Positions 1-5,429 are shown, counted from the first letter of the stretch. The stretch: DNA of 5,549 nucleotides from Candidatus Dormiibacterota bacterium (GCA_003135255.1 PLAX01000103.1:1470-7018), one strand, 5' to 3'. Notes: generated by a model from the sequence alone, not told the origin. Made by a program: numbers and translations.

Positions 1-38
1 TGCGCGGTGGTCGCGCGGCGAAGGAACCCGAACATCAT
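1..38 (-). CDS. 5' end of an unidentified CDS, cut by the window edge
   Basis: Reading leftward, two tandem ATG codons (38-36 and 35-33) follow a GAGAGG ribosome-binding sequence. The second ATG has the better spacing, 5 nt after GAGAGG. The visible peptide is MMFGFLRRATTA and the frame is still open at the edge. About a dozen residues are too few to name a family. The gene lies 26 nt downstream of the large inverted repeat at 64-91 and 48 nt downstream of the DUF2892 stop. It is therefore probably either the next gene of that transcript or the first gene under that operator. Rhodanese or other sulfurtransferase genes are common beside DUF2892 and CstR-type operators, but nothing in the visible residues proves one here. 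Confidence 0.4.
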   Translation of the reverse strand, partial: MMFGFLRRATTA

Positions 39-63
39 GACCTCTCAGGCGGATGGTATCCCA

Positions 64-91
64 GGTAGCATACCCCTACCGGTATGCTACC
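64..91. promoter_or_regulatory. 28-nt inverted repeat, probable CsoR/CstR-type operator
   Basis: The arms GGTAGCATACC (64-74) and GGTATGCTACC (81-91) are perfect reverse complements over 11 bp, separated by CCTACC. The core is ATACC-N6-GGTAT, identical in layout to the palindrome in the trxA promoter (5435-5450). G/C tracts flanked by TA-rich steps are typical of DUF156-family operators. No T-run follows on either side, so a terminator is less likely. The right arm contains the stop codon of the DUF2892 gene (TAG, 89-87). The repeat sits 26 nt upstream of the first ATG of the leftward CDS at the window edge, which is its most likely target. I could not identify a convincing -35/-10 pair around it. 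Confidence 0.65.
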
Positions 92-308
92 ACGACCGCC
101 CAGCGGCGCCGTGACGGCGGGTGCTGAGGTGGAAGGGCACATAGAGCGGGCAGAAGCCGGACGCACCCGTGACCAGCAGGACGGCGGCGATGGCGAGGAG
201 CACAATCCCCCCTGCCGTGCCGAATCCCGCCCAGCCGGCGCCCAGGGCGGCGACGGCGGCGACAACGATGCGCACCGCGCGGTCGGTGGTTCCCATGTTC
301 TGAGCCAT
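87..308 (-). CDS. DUF2892 (YgaP-type) small inner-membrane protein
   Basis: This 73-residue protein has the family layout: a short N-terminal GTTDRAVRIV motif, a first membrane segment (about 11-30), a second (about 33-50), then GFCPLY at 51-56. In E. coli YgaP a related membrane domain is fused to a rhodanese, and stand-alone DUF2892 proteins often sit beside rhodanese, sulfur-transport and CstR-type genes; their biochemical role is not settled. Only one Cys (53) is present. Many relatives have a second Cys near the C-terminus, but here the tail reads FHLSTRR. I chose ATG 308 because GGAG lies 6 nt upstream. An ATG at 314 is in frame but leaves almost no spacing to the same GGAG, and further upstream the frame loses family resemblance. 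The stop codon falls inside the inverted repeat at 64-91. Confidence 0.82.
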   Translation of the reverse strand: MAQNMGTTDRAVRIVVAAVAALGAGWAGFGTAGGIVLLAIAAVLLVTGASGFCPLYVPFHLSTRRHGAAGRSW

Positions 309-332
309 GTTCATCTCCAAGGTGTGGCCGGG

Positions 333-348
333 CGGATCTGGCGATCCG
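333..348. repeat. CGGATC-TGGC-GATCCG inverted repeat
   Basis: Six-bp perfect arms with a 4-nt loop lie 25-40 nt upstream of the DUF2892 start codon. That position would overlap or follow its promoter, so an operator or a short 5'-UTR hairpin is possible. A 6-bp dyad is not rare in GC-rich DNA, so chance is a fair alternative. Confidence 0.3.
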
Positions 349-407
349 ACAGAGCCGGCTGTCAGTTCCACGGATGCACGACGATGCGGGATGGTGCGCG
401 GCTGCCC

Positions 408-428
408 GAGGTGGTGGCTCACCACCTC
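408..428. repeat. 9-bp hairpin in the divergent intergenic region
   Basis: GAGGTGGTG (408-416) and CACCACCTC (420-428) are perfect reverse complements around a 3-nt GCT loop. There is no T-run on either side and no gene ending nearby, so terminator function is unlikely. It could be a binding site or a leader hairpin for one of the two divergent units. The surrounding DNA is rich in GGTGG/CCACC repeats, which raises the odds of chance. Confidence 0.35.
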
Positions 429-540
429 CTCCGAGGCGACCACCGACGCCACCTCCGCTTCCTCCGCCGGCGCAGCGGGTGGATCTCCACGTCAGAGCGA
501 TCAGGGCTGCTTCCGCACCATTTCGCCCGCTCCCGCATCC

Positions 541-735
541 GTGGTGGGTGAAGCGCCGAGGACCCCTCGGCCGTTCGCTGAGGTGGAGGAGATGGCAGAG
601 TTGGTGGGACCACTGATGCGTGATGGCGACCACGCCCGCAAGTTCGGTCTCGACATCCGCGAATTCGAGCCGGTGGAGGCCGTCGAGGTTCGCCCGGGCA
701 GCACCGAGGTGGCCAGCGCGCGGTCGGAGACGTGA
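541..735 (+). pseudogene. Possible fragment of a thioredoxin-reductase-like flavoprotein
   Basis: The frame ending at TGA 733-735 has coding-like third positions (mostly G/C) from about 592. Its peptide runs MAELVGPLMRDGDHARKFG and then LDIREFEPVEAVEV. This resembles the segment of thioredoxin-reductase-type FAD/NAD(P)H enzymes where 'GPELM..MR.QA.RFGAEI' is followed by a 'V..V' strand. The FAD-binding GxGxxG, the CxxC and the NADPH domain are all absent, and the last 11 residues look unrelated. Possible starts are ATG 592 (GGAGG only 2 nt upstream) and ATG 616; GTG 541/544 are also in frame. The TGA overlaps the DUF302 GTG start by 4 nt, which could mean translational coupling with a small real ORF. 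A decayed fragment, a small unknown protein and a chance ORF all remain possible. Confidence 0.3.
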
Positions 736-1145
736 CCGTGTCGAGCGGTGGCTATGAGTTCAGCGTCGAGGTCCTGCTGGACTTCGCGGCGGCCGAACAG
801 CGCACGCGCACCCTGCTCGCGGGGGAGGGCTTCGGAGTGCTCACCGAGATCGACGTCCGCGCGACTCTCCAAGCGAAACTGGGCGTCGACTTTCGACCGT
901 ACACCATCCTCGGGGCCTGCAACCCACGCCTCGCCCACCGCGCCCTGGAAAGCGAGCCCGGAGTCGGGGTGCTACTGCCCTGCAACGTGGTCGTCGAGCA
1001 GGAGACCCCGGCTCGCACGCGGATCCGCTTCATGGAGCCGGTCGCAGCCCTCTCCCTGGTCGGCGGCGCCGCTGTCGAGGAGGTGGCCAGAGACGCCTCG
1101 GCGCGGCTCCACCGAGTTGCGGAGCAGCTCACAGCTTCCGCTTGA
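732..1145 (+). CDS. DUF302-family protein
   Basis: This 137-residue soluble protein has the DUF302 core. YTILGACNP (about 57-65) is followed by LAHRAL, an acidic ESEPGVGVLLPCNVVV stretch (73-88) and a C-terminal helix. There is no signal peptide. Two cysteines, in GACNP (63) and LPCNV (84), lie in the conserved segments. The DUF302 fold is known, but its reaction is not. Genes of the family recur near sulfur-handling, thioredoxin and DUF156-regulator genes, which matches this setting. The GTG start at 732 has GGAG only 2 nt upstream, while GTG 738, also in frame, has the same GGAG at 8 nt, so 738 may be the true start. The gene faces the PIG-L gene, and their stops are about 40 nt apart. Confidence 0.85.
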   Translation: MTVSSGGYEFSVEVLLDFAAAEQRTRTLLAGEGFGVLTEIDVRATLQAKLGVDFRPYTILGACNPRLAHRALESEPGVGVLLPCNVVVEQETPARTRIRFMEPVAALSLVGGAAVEEVARDASARLHRVAEQLTASA

Positions 1146-1184
1146 GGGGGCGTCGATTCCGGCCGCAGGCTCCCGGTATCCCGG

Positions 1185-1934
1185 TCATGAGCTGGCCGGC
1201 CAGCCGCCGCCGGCGTCCAGGAGACGGACCCATTCCACGTCGCCGAGGAGTTCCAGTCGACGCCAGAGGACGGGGATGGCCTGAGACTGGCTTCGATGAC
1301 GAGCGATGGCACCTCGTTGACCCTCGCGGTTCACCGTGAGACGGACGTCCAGCGCTCGAGTTGGACGTCCCTGGAAGGTCGTTCCGAACTCCGCATTGAG
1401 GGCCCGAGCCACCCGGTCAGGGATAGCCCAGGCGGCGATGGGAAGGTTCCGCTGGCCGCCGGCGCGACGAGCGGCCTCGGTGGCGCGCCGATGGTCCGGG
1501 TGCCCGCTGACACCGCCTTCGTCAAAAACCAGCAGCAGGTCAGCCGCCACGGCATCCGCCATGGCCAGAACCTCAGTGACGAGCGTATCGAGGGAGACGC
1601 TCGCGAGCTGCCCGTCGGGGTGGTCAAGGAGCCGCACGGTGGCCACCTCGAGGACGGCGGCGGCTTCCTGCAGTTCCCGCTCGCGAAGGGCGCCGAGGTC
1701 GCCGGGCACGCCGTGCAGGGTCGACGCCTCGCCGTGGGTGAAGCAGAGCACGGAAGTCTCAGCGCCAGCGCCGGAGAATGTGGAGAGCACGGCGCCAAGC
1801 CCAAAGGACTCATCGTCGGGGTGGGCCACGACGGCCAGCACTCGACGATGCCCGAGCACCACCTCGTCCTGGACCCGGCGGCTGTCCTGCCGACGGGTAC
1901 GCCCCGTCCCGTGTGGCAGCACGACCCCGTTCAC
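1185..1934 (-). CDS. PIG-L/LmbE-family zinc-dependent N-deacetylase
   Basis: Family motifs occur in order: a hydrophobic strand VLAVV, then AHPDDE (37-42), HGEAST (67-72), RERE (84-87), HPDGQL (105-110) and GVSGHPDHR (141-149). Predicted zinc ligands are H38, D41 and H148, and D40 is the likely catalytic base. Family enzymes remove acetyl groups from GlcNAc-type sugars or their conjugates. MshB and Mca act in mycothiol and BshB in bacillithiol metabolism, so a low-molecular-weight-thiol role is attractive beside thioredoxin and OsmC, but the substrate cannot be read here. All motifs are intact. The start is uncertain: GTG 1934 has no Shine-Dalgarno, whereas GTG 1862 or 1859, after AGGA, gives about 225 residues beginning just before the first strand. 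It lies downstream of the sigma-factor gene on the same strand. Confidence 0.88.
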   Translation of the reverse strand: MNGVVLPHGTGRTRRQDSRRVQDEVVLGHRRVLAVVAHPDDESFGLGAVLSTFSGAGAETSVLCFTHGEASTLHGVPGDLGALRERELQEAAAVLEVATVRLLDHPDGQLASVSLDTLVTEVLAMADAVAADLLLVFDEGGVSGHPDHRRATEAARRAGGQRNLPIAAWAIPDRVARALNAEFGTTFQGRPTRALDVRLTVNREGQRGAIARHRSQSQAIPVLWRRLELLGDVEWVRLLDAGGGWPASS

Positions 1935-1969
1935 GGCTGCATGAGGAGCGGCGATCCGGTGAAGCTCAT

Positions 1970-1985
1970 TGACACCTCACTGTCA
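1970..1985. promoter_or_regulatory. TGACA-N6-TGTCA dyad upstream of the PIG-L gene
   Basis: Perfect 5-bp arms spaced by 6 nt lie in the only sizeable gap of the leftward string (about 107 nt between the sigma-factor stop and the longest PIG-L frame). The site is about 36 nt upstream of GTG 1934. It could be an operator giving the deacetylase separate control, but short arms make chance quite possible. No clear promoter hexamers or terminator were seen in this gap. Confidence 0.28.
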
Positions 1986-2041
1986 TGTACGTATGGCCCC
2001 GTGAGATGGTGCGGGCCACCAGTGCACCGCTTCGTGTGCGC

Positions 2042-2629
2042 TCAACCAGCGTCCACCGTCAAGATGCGGGCGGCTCCCACGCCCGGAGGAGAGCTCAGCC
2101 CCTGCGCGACCTGAGCTCGGACCTTCCGCCGGGCTCGAACGAGAAGTGACCGGACGGCCGAGACCGAGACACCGAGCGTGCGGGCCACCGCCTCGGCGCT
2201 GAGCTCGGCGCCATCCGATAGGATGATCGCCGCTCGCTGCCGGCTCGGGAGCGCGCTGATGGCGGAGACCACCAGCCGCCCGAGCTCGCGCTCCTCGGCG
2301 AGTGACTCCGGATCTGCGCTGACCGTCAGCGCCGCACGGTCAGGGGGGTTGGGACTTTCCAGAATCGCGTCCAGGGACCGCGCCGTCAGCCGCCGGCGGA
2401 TCATCCGGCATTCGTTGGTGGTGATCCGGTGAAGCCAGGTGCGGACGCTGGACTCGCCGCGGAAGCCGTCGAGGTGCTGGGCCGCCTTGAGCAGCGAGGT
2501 CTGGGCGACGTCCTCGGCATCCTCTCGGTGCTGGCAGAGCTGCCGGGCAAGGCGCGCGACGTCCTCGGCGTGCGACCAGACGACCTCGGAGGGGTCGGCC
2601 ATGGCGGGAGCGGGTGGCGATTCATCCAT
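2042..2629 (-). CDS. ECF-type RNA polymerase sigma factor (sigma-70 family)
   Basis: This 195-residue protein has the two-domain ECF layout. Region 2 spans about residues 20-85: helix EDAEDVAQTSLLKAAQHL, then FRGESSVRTWLHRITTNECRMIRRR, the part that contacts the -10 element. A linker of about 40 residues follows. Region 4 (about 125-175) has SALPSRQRAAIILSD and a helix-turn-helix, AVARTLGVSVSAVRSLLVRARRKVR, that would bind the -35 element. ATG 2629 follows GAGG by 8 nt. The gene begins 10 nt after the MFS stop, so it is almost surely cotranscribed with it. No anti-sigma factor gene (small ZAS-type or membrane protein) adjoins it. Control may therefore come from transcription, from the MFS partner or from a distant anti-sigma. 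Its target promoters are unknown. Confidence 0.88.
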   Translation of the reverse strand: MDESPPAPAMADPSEVVWSHAEDVARLARQLCQHREDAEDVAQTSLLKAAQHLDGFRGESSVRTWLHRITTNECRMIRRRLTARSLDAILESPNPPDRAALTVSADPESLAEERELGRLVVSAISALPSRQRAAIILSDGAELSAEAVARTLGVSVSAVRSLLVRARRKVRAQVAQGLSSPPGVGAARILTVDAG

Positions 2630-2639
2630 GCGTCAGACC

Positions 2640-3908
2640 TCAGTCGCAGGCGGAATCAACATCAGGGTAGGAGGAATCACGGGAGGTGGGGTACGGGCCC
2701 CGAGGGGAGCTCTGCCTCCGCGTGGGGCGCGGGTCGCGCAAACGCCAGGCGATCGCCAGCCCGGCGGGCAAGAATGCCAGCAGCACGAGGAGGCTGACAC
2801 GCAGGCTGCTCGCATCCGCCAAGGCACCGAGGCCGGGCGCGACCAGCCCGCCAACGCTGATCGCCAGCCCGAGCGTCACGCCCGAGGACGTGCCGATGCG
2901 CGTGGGCAGGTAATCCTGGCCGAGGGTCACCGTCAGGCTGAACGACTGGAAGAGCACGAAGCCGGTGACCGCGATCGGCAGGAAGACCCACGGCAAGGGT
3001 GTGAGTGCGACGGCCAGCAGGCTGACAATGCTCGCTGCGAACGACGCTCGCGTCACCGGGAGCCGGCCGAACCGGTCGGCAAGCCGCCCGCCGGTGATCG
3101 TGCCGACCGCGCCGAAGCCGACCATGGTCGTGAGCGCCGCCTCCCCAAGCCCCTTGCCCCCCCGCAGGCTGGTGCCGACGTAGAGCGCCACCAGTGACGT
3201 CAGCCCGAAATACACGATAGACCGCAGCATGACCACCGAGGTGAGCCCGATGAAGCCCCGCCAGTCGTCCGACTGTTGGGGGCGCTGCCCACTCCGATGG
3301 CGCACCACGTGGGTCTCCGGATGGCGTCGCAGCACGACGAAGACGACCGCACCCGTGATCAGCGCGGGCACTGCCAAGAACACCGTGCCACCGGTGCCGG
3401 GCACGAAGAAGAGCACCGCGAAGACAAACATCGGGCCGATCGCATAGCCCACGTTGCCGCCAACCGAGAAGACGCTCATCGCCTGCTGACTGTCGACACT
3501 CGCCGCGCGAGCGGCGCGCGCCGCTTCTGGGTGGAACGCGGCCACCCCGACCCCTGCGACCGCGATCGCCAGGAAGGTCAGCAGGTAGCTCCGGGTGAGT
3601 CCCGAGAGCCCGACGCCAACCCCCGCGACGGTGAGGCCGGCCGGCACCAGCCAGAAGAGATGGAGCCGGTCGGTGAGGGCCCCGAAAACCGGTTGGATCA
3701 CCGACGACATGGCTGTGAGCGCGAACATGAGCCCGGCGGCCGCCGCATAACTGTAGTGGCGGTCGGCGACGAAGAACGGCAGCAGCGCAGGCACCGCTCC
3801 CTGGTACATGTCATCGACGGCGTGGCTGGTCGCGAACAGCGCCACCCTGGCCCGGTCGACAGCGGGGCCGCTCACCGAGTACGCCCCTTCTGTGATGGGC
3901 GACGTCAC
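2640..3908 (-). CDS. MFS transporter, fosmidomycin-resistance (Fsr)-like family
   Basis: This 422-residue, strongly hydrophobic protein has the usual MFS length for about 12 membrane helices. The Fsr-type hallmarks are an early SHAVDDMYQGAVPALLPFF stretch, GALTDRL after helix 2, and AAFHPEAARAAR followed by SVFSVGGNVGYAIGP. A second MFS motif, GGRLADRFGR, marks the C-terminal half. The family exports small molecules such as fosmidomycin in E. coli; the substrate here cannot be read. The start is GTG 3908, preceded by GAGG at 5 nt and 10 nt after the previous stop. The same frame stays open about 100 codons further upstream, but that part overlaps the NifX-like gene, is Pro/Arg/Trp-rich shadow sequence and should be excluded. 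The hydrophilic C-terminal tail (about 25 residues, rich in Arg, Pro and Ser) is unremarkable. Confidence 0.9.
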   Translation of the reverse strand: MTSPITEGAYSVSGPAVDRARVALFATSHAVDDMYQGAVPALLPFFVADRHYSYAAAAGLMFALTAMSSVIQPVFGALTDRLHLFWLVPAGLTVAGVGVGLSGLTRSYLLTFLAIAVAGVGVAAFHPEAARAARAASVDSQQAMSVFSVGGNVGYAIGPMFVFAVLFFVPGTGGTVFLAVPALITGAVVFVVLRRHPETHVVRHRSGQRPQQSDDWRGFIGLTSVVMLRSIVYFGLTSLVALYVGTSLRGGKGLGEAALTTMVGFGAVGTITGGRLADRFGRLPVTRASFAASIVSLLAVALTPLPWVFLPIAVTGFVLFQSFSLTVTLGQDYLPTRIGTSSGVTLGLAISVGGLVAPGLGALADASSLRVSLLVLLAFLPAGLAIAWRLRDPRPTRRQSSPRGPYPTSRDSSYPDVDSACD

Positions 3909-3918
3909 TCGAACCTCG

Positions 3919-4245
3919 TCAGACGGCGGCAGCGGTGACGGCCCGGCGCGCGTCGCCGACGAGCCCGAGACGGACGGTGACGTCCATCTTCTGAAGCATG
4001 CCGGCCATGCCCTCACCCATGTGGTGGGCCAGCACGGTGCCGACCTGATGCTCACGCAGGAAACGGGCCACCCTGGCGTGGTGGGTGCCCTCGGAGCCGG
4101 TGTCGTGCAGCGTGTCCCACGACACGTCGAACTCCTCCCAGCCGGTGATCGCCCCGTTTTCGGCGGTGGCGATCGCCACCCGTTGGGCCCGCCCCCAGCG
4201 AGGGTCGATGCAGCCGTCATCGGCCACAGCCAAGCAGATCACCAT
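3919..4245 (-). CDS. NifX/NifB-type dinitrogenase Fe-Mo cofactor domain protein
   Basis: This 108-residue single-domain protein begins with the family's strand MVICLAVADDG. A sensor-like strand (RVAIATAENGAI) follows, then HHARVARFLREHQVGTVLAHHMGEGMAGML and a final GLVGDARRAV helix. This is the fold of NifX, NafY and the C-terminal part of NifB, which bind metal-sulfur cofactor intermediates. Stand-alone copies are widespread in organisms without nitrogenase, and no nitrogenase gene occurs here, so a cofactor-for-nitrogenase role should not be assumed. A metal, Fe-S or sulfide-binding role is a reasonable guess. ATG 4245 follows GAGGG by 3-4 nt. The gene sits 12 nt after the regulator stop and 10 nt before the MFS start, so it is cotranscribed. 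Confidence 0.8.
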   Translation of the reverse strand: MVICLAVADDGCIDPRWGRAQRVAIATAENGAITGWEEFDVSWDTLHDTGSEGTHHARVARFLREHQVGTVLAHHMGEGMAGMLQKMDVTVRLGLVGDARRAVTAAAV

Positions 4246-4257
4246 GATCCCTCGGGC

Positions 4258-4527
4258 TCAGGCGAGAGAGAGGAACAGCTTCTCCAGCCGCTCCTCGTCC
4301 GCAGAGGGAACCGTCCCGCCCCCACGTTCGGTCACGCACTGCTGCAGCCCGCTGGCAATCAGCCGGAATCCCGCTCTGTCGACGGCGCGAGACACCGCCG
4401 CCAGTTGGGTGACGACATCGGCGCAATCGCGGCCGTCCTCGAGCATGCCGATGACCCCGTGGATCTGGCCTTCGGCACGCCTCAGCCGCTTGAGCACATC
4501 GACGATGGCGGTCTCGTCAAGCTGCAT
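4258..4527 (-). CDS. CsoR/CstR-family (DUF156) transcriptional repressor, CstR-like
   Basis: This 89-residue all-helical regulator has the DUF156 hallmarks RLRRAEGQIHGVIGMLE (14-30), DCADVVTQLAAV (34-45) and SRAVDRAGFRLIASGLQQC (46-64). Family members are tetramers that leave G/C-tract palindromes when their Cys-based site is modified. The two Cys (35 and 64) match C36 and C65 of M. tuberculosis CsoR, but the copper ligand His61 is Gly60 here. That pattern fits the persulfide sensor CstR better than copper CsoR. Start ATG 4527 has an excellent AGGAGG 8 nt upstream. A longer frame from TTG 4548 would begin upstream of that Shine-Dalgarno and is rejected. The gene lies within the operon whose promoter bears matching operators, which suggests autoregulation. 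Sulfur sensing is inferred, not proven. Confidence 0.9.
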   Translation of the reverse strand: MQLDETAIVDVLKRLRRAEGQIHGVIGMLEDGRDCADVVTQLAAVSRAVDRAGFRLIASGLQQCVTERGGGTVPSADEERLEKLFLSLA

Positions 4528-4575
4528 CGGGATCTCCTCCTGTTTCAAACGCCCCGCCGGGCCGGTCCGGCCTGC

Positions 4576-5010
4576 TCACACGGCCCCGGGTGTCAGCGCG
4601 GCCAGCTCGATGCGAACCTCCGGAGGTTGCATCAGGGTGCTGTGGACGGTGCAGTGCGAGGTGACGGCGACGAGAGCGGCCTGCTGCTCGGGCGAGAGCT
4701 CTGCCGGGACATGCAGCTGAAGCGTGATCTCGCCCACCCGAGCCGGGTGCGAGGCCATGCTGAACTCGGCGGTGACGGCGAGCCCGTCGGTCGGAATGTC
4801 GTGCCGAGCGGCGAAGCGGCGGGCATAGAAGGCCACGCACGAGGCCAGACTGGCAATGAAGAGCTCGGTGGGAGTGGGGGCGGTGTCCTCGCCACCGTCG
4901 GATGCCGGCTGATCGACGCTGATGGTGTGTTGACGGACCGCGATGCGGAACCGGTCCCCGGCCTCATAGTCGACCCGTACCCGGCGGCTCACCTTGGCGT
5001 CGTCGGTCAT
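4576..5010 (-). CDS. OsmC/Ohr-family protein (peroxiredoxin-like)
   Basis: This 144-residue protein shows the OsmC fold. PTPTELFIASLASCVAFYARRFA (45-67) carries the first redox Cys (58) on the long helix, with conserved Glu49 nearby. HCTVHSTL (119-126) carries the second Cys (120). Family members reduce organic and lipid hydroperoxides through these two thiols, using dihydrolipoyl or other thiol partners. Some are now also linked to persulfide and polysulfide removal. The ATG at 5010 overlaps the thioredoxin TGA in an ATGA, so the two are translationally coupled. That pairing suggests thioredoxin could be its electron donor (inference). The sequence is closer to general OsmC/YhfA-like proteins than to classical Ohr, but I cannot settle the subfamily by eye. 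Confidence 0.88.
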   Translation of the reverse strand: MTDDAKVSRRVRVDYEAGDRFRIAVRQHTISVDQPASDGGEDTAPTPTELFIASLASCVAFYARRFAARHDIPTDGLAVTAEFSMASHPARVGEITLQLHVPAELSPEQQAALVAVTSHCTVHSTLMQPPEVRIELAALTPGAV

Positions 5011-5384
5011 GCGGTCCTCGCCGTCGCCTCGGCGGCGGCCACCTGGCTGCGCACCGCGTCCATGTCCAGGTCTCGCACGGCGGCGATCAGCTGGGCCAGT
5101 GAGGCGGCGGGCAATGCCCCCGGCTGGGAGAACACCAGGATGCCGTCACGGAAGGCCATGAGGGTGGGAATGGACATGATGTTGAGGGACCTCGCCAGAG
5201 CGGGCTCGGCCTCGGTGTCGACCTTGCCGAACACGATGTCCGGGTGCTCCTCCGCCGCTGCCCCGAACACCGGCGCGAAAGCGCGGCAGGGGCCGCACCA
5301 GGCCGCCCAGAAGTCGACGAGGACGATGCCATCTCGGTTCACCGTCTCGGTGAAGGTCTTCCTGTTGAGCGCGATGGTGGACAT
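5007..5384 (-). CDS. trxA: Thioredoxin
   Basis: This 125-residue cytoplasmic thioredoxin has all key elements: the strand IVLVDFWAAWCGPC with catalytic Cys30 and Cys33, buried Asp24, VDTEAEPALARSLNIMSIPT with cis-Pro73, and the following GI.V..QPGALP region. There is no signal peptide. It is slightly longer than the 105-110 residues of typical thioredoxins, with an Ala-rich C-terminal extension (DMDAVRSQVAAAEATARTA). ATG 5384 has GAGGTGATC directly upstream. The open frame continues to 5453, but that part runs through the promoter and operators. As first gene of the leftward operon it lies just downstream of a DUF156-type operator/promoter. It probably supplies electrons to OsmC or reduces persulfidated proteins. 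The symbol follows the family; it may be a secondary paralogue rather than the housekeeping copy. Confidence 0.93.
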   Translation of the reverse strand: MSTIALNRKTFTETVNRDGIVLVDFWAAWCGPCRAFAPVFGAAAEEHPDIVFGKVDTEAEPALARSLNIMSIPTLMAFRDGILVFSQPGALPAASLAQLIAAVRDLDMDAVRSQVAAAEATARTA

Positions 5385-5398
5385 GATCACCTCAAGTG

Positions 5399-5414
5399 TA
5401 ACCCCTGGGGGTAT
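5399..5414. promoter_or_regulatory. Second, imperfect CsoR/CstR-type operator in the trx 5' UTR
   Basis: TAACC-N6-GGTAT matches the ATACC-N6-GGTAT palindrome except at the two outer bases of one arm. Its centre lies 36 bp from that of the upstream operator. It falls between the predicted transcription start (about 5423) and the trxA ribosome-binding site, where a bound tetramer would block promoter clearance. A further C-rich tract (5423-5428) lies between the two sites. Confidence 0.5.
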
Positions 5415-5429
5415 CCTTACGACCCCCCT

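Larger units (their letters stand above)
309..591. other. Divergent intergenic region with two short dyads
   Basis: This stretch separates the leftward DUF2892 gene from the rightward DUF302 unit, so it should carry promoters for both. I see no convincing -35/-10 pair on either strand and no copy of the ATACC-N6-GGTAT operator. Two dyads stand out. One is CGGATC-N4-GATCCG (333-348), 25-40 nt upstream of the DUF2892 start. The other is a 9-bp hairpin, GAGGTGGTG/CACCACCTC (408-428), with a 3-nt loop. Open frames crossing the region in several directions look like high-GC shadows. The right end (from about 541) may belong to the flavoprotein-like fragment described separately. Confidence 0.5.

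Noticed and set aside
64..91. Inverted repeat as an intrinsic terminator for DUF2892
   Set aside because: No T-run on either strand, and its core matches the trx operator, so an operator is the better reading. A dual role cannot be excluded.
1191..1204. Perfect 14-nt palindrome GCTGGCCGGCCAGC as a terminator between convergent genes
   Set aside because: It lies inside the PIG-L coding end, has no loop or T-run and is the kind of GC palindrome expected by chance here.
1296..2114. Long rightward open frame (about 272 codons)
   Set aside because: It lies antisense to the PIG-L gene, whose motifs are intact and ordered. Its translation has no recognisable domain and reads as high-GC shadow sequence.
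2439..3938. Long rightward open frames (2439-3197 and 3276-3938)
   Set aside because: They are antisense to the MFS and sigma-factor genes and rich in Arg, Gly, Asp and Glu as expected from complementing hydrophobic codons. No family features.
3909..4220. About 100-codon N-terminal extension of the MFS frame
   Set aside because: It overlaps the NifX-like gene out of frame and is Pro/Arg/Trp-rich, and a good Shine-Dalgarno precedes GTG 3908.
4258..4527. Copper-sensing CsoR assignment
   Set aside because: The His ligand of the copper site is replaced by Gly and no copper transporter or chaperone gene is in the window.
4528..4548. TTG start adding 7 residues to the DUF156 regulator
   Set aside because: This extension contains the AGGAGG ribosome-binding site for ATG 4527, so initiation at the ATG is much more likely.
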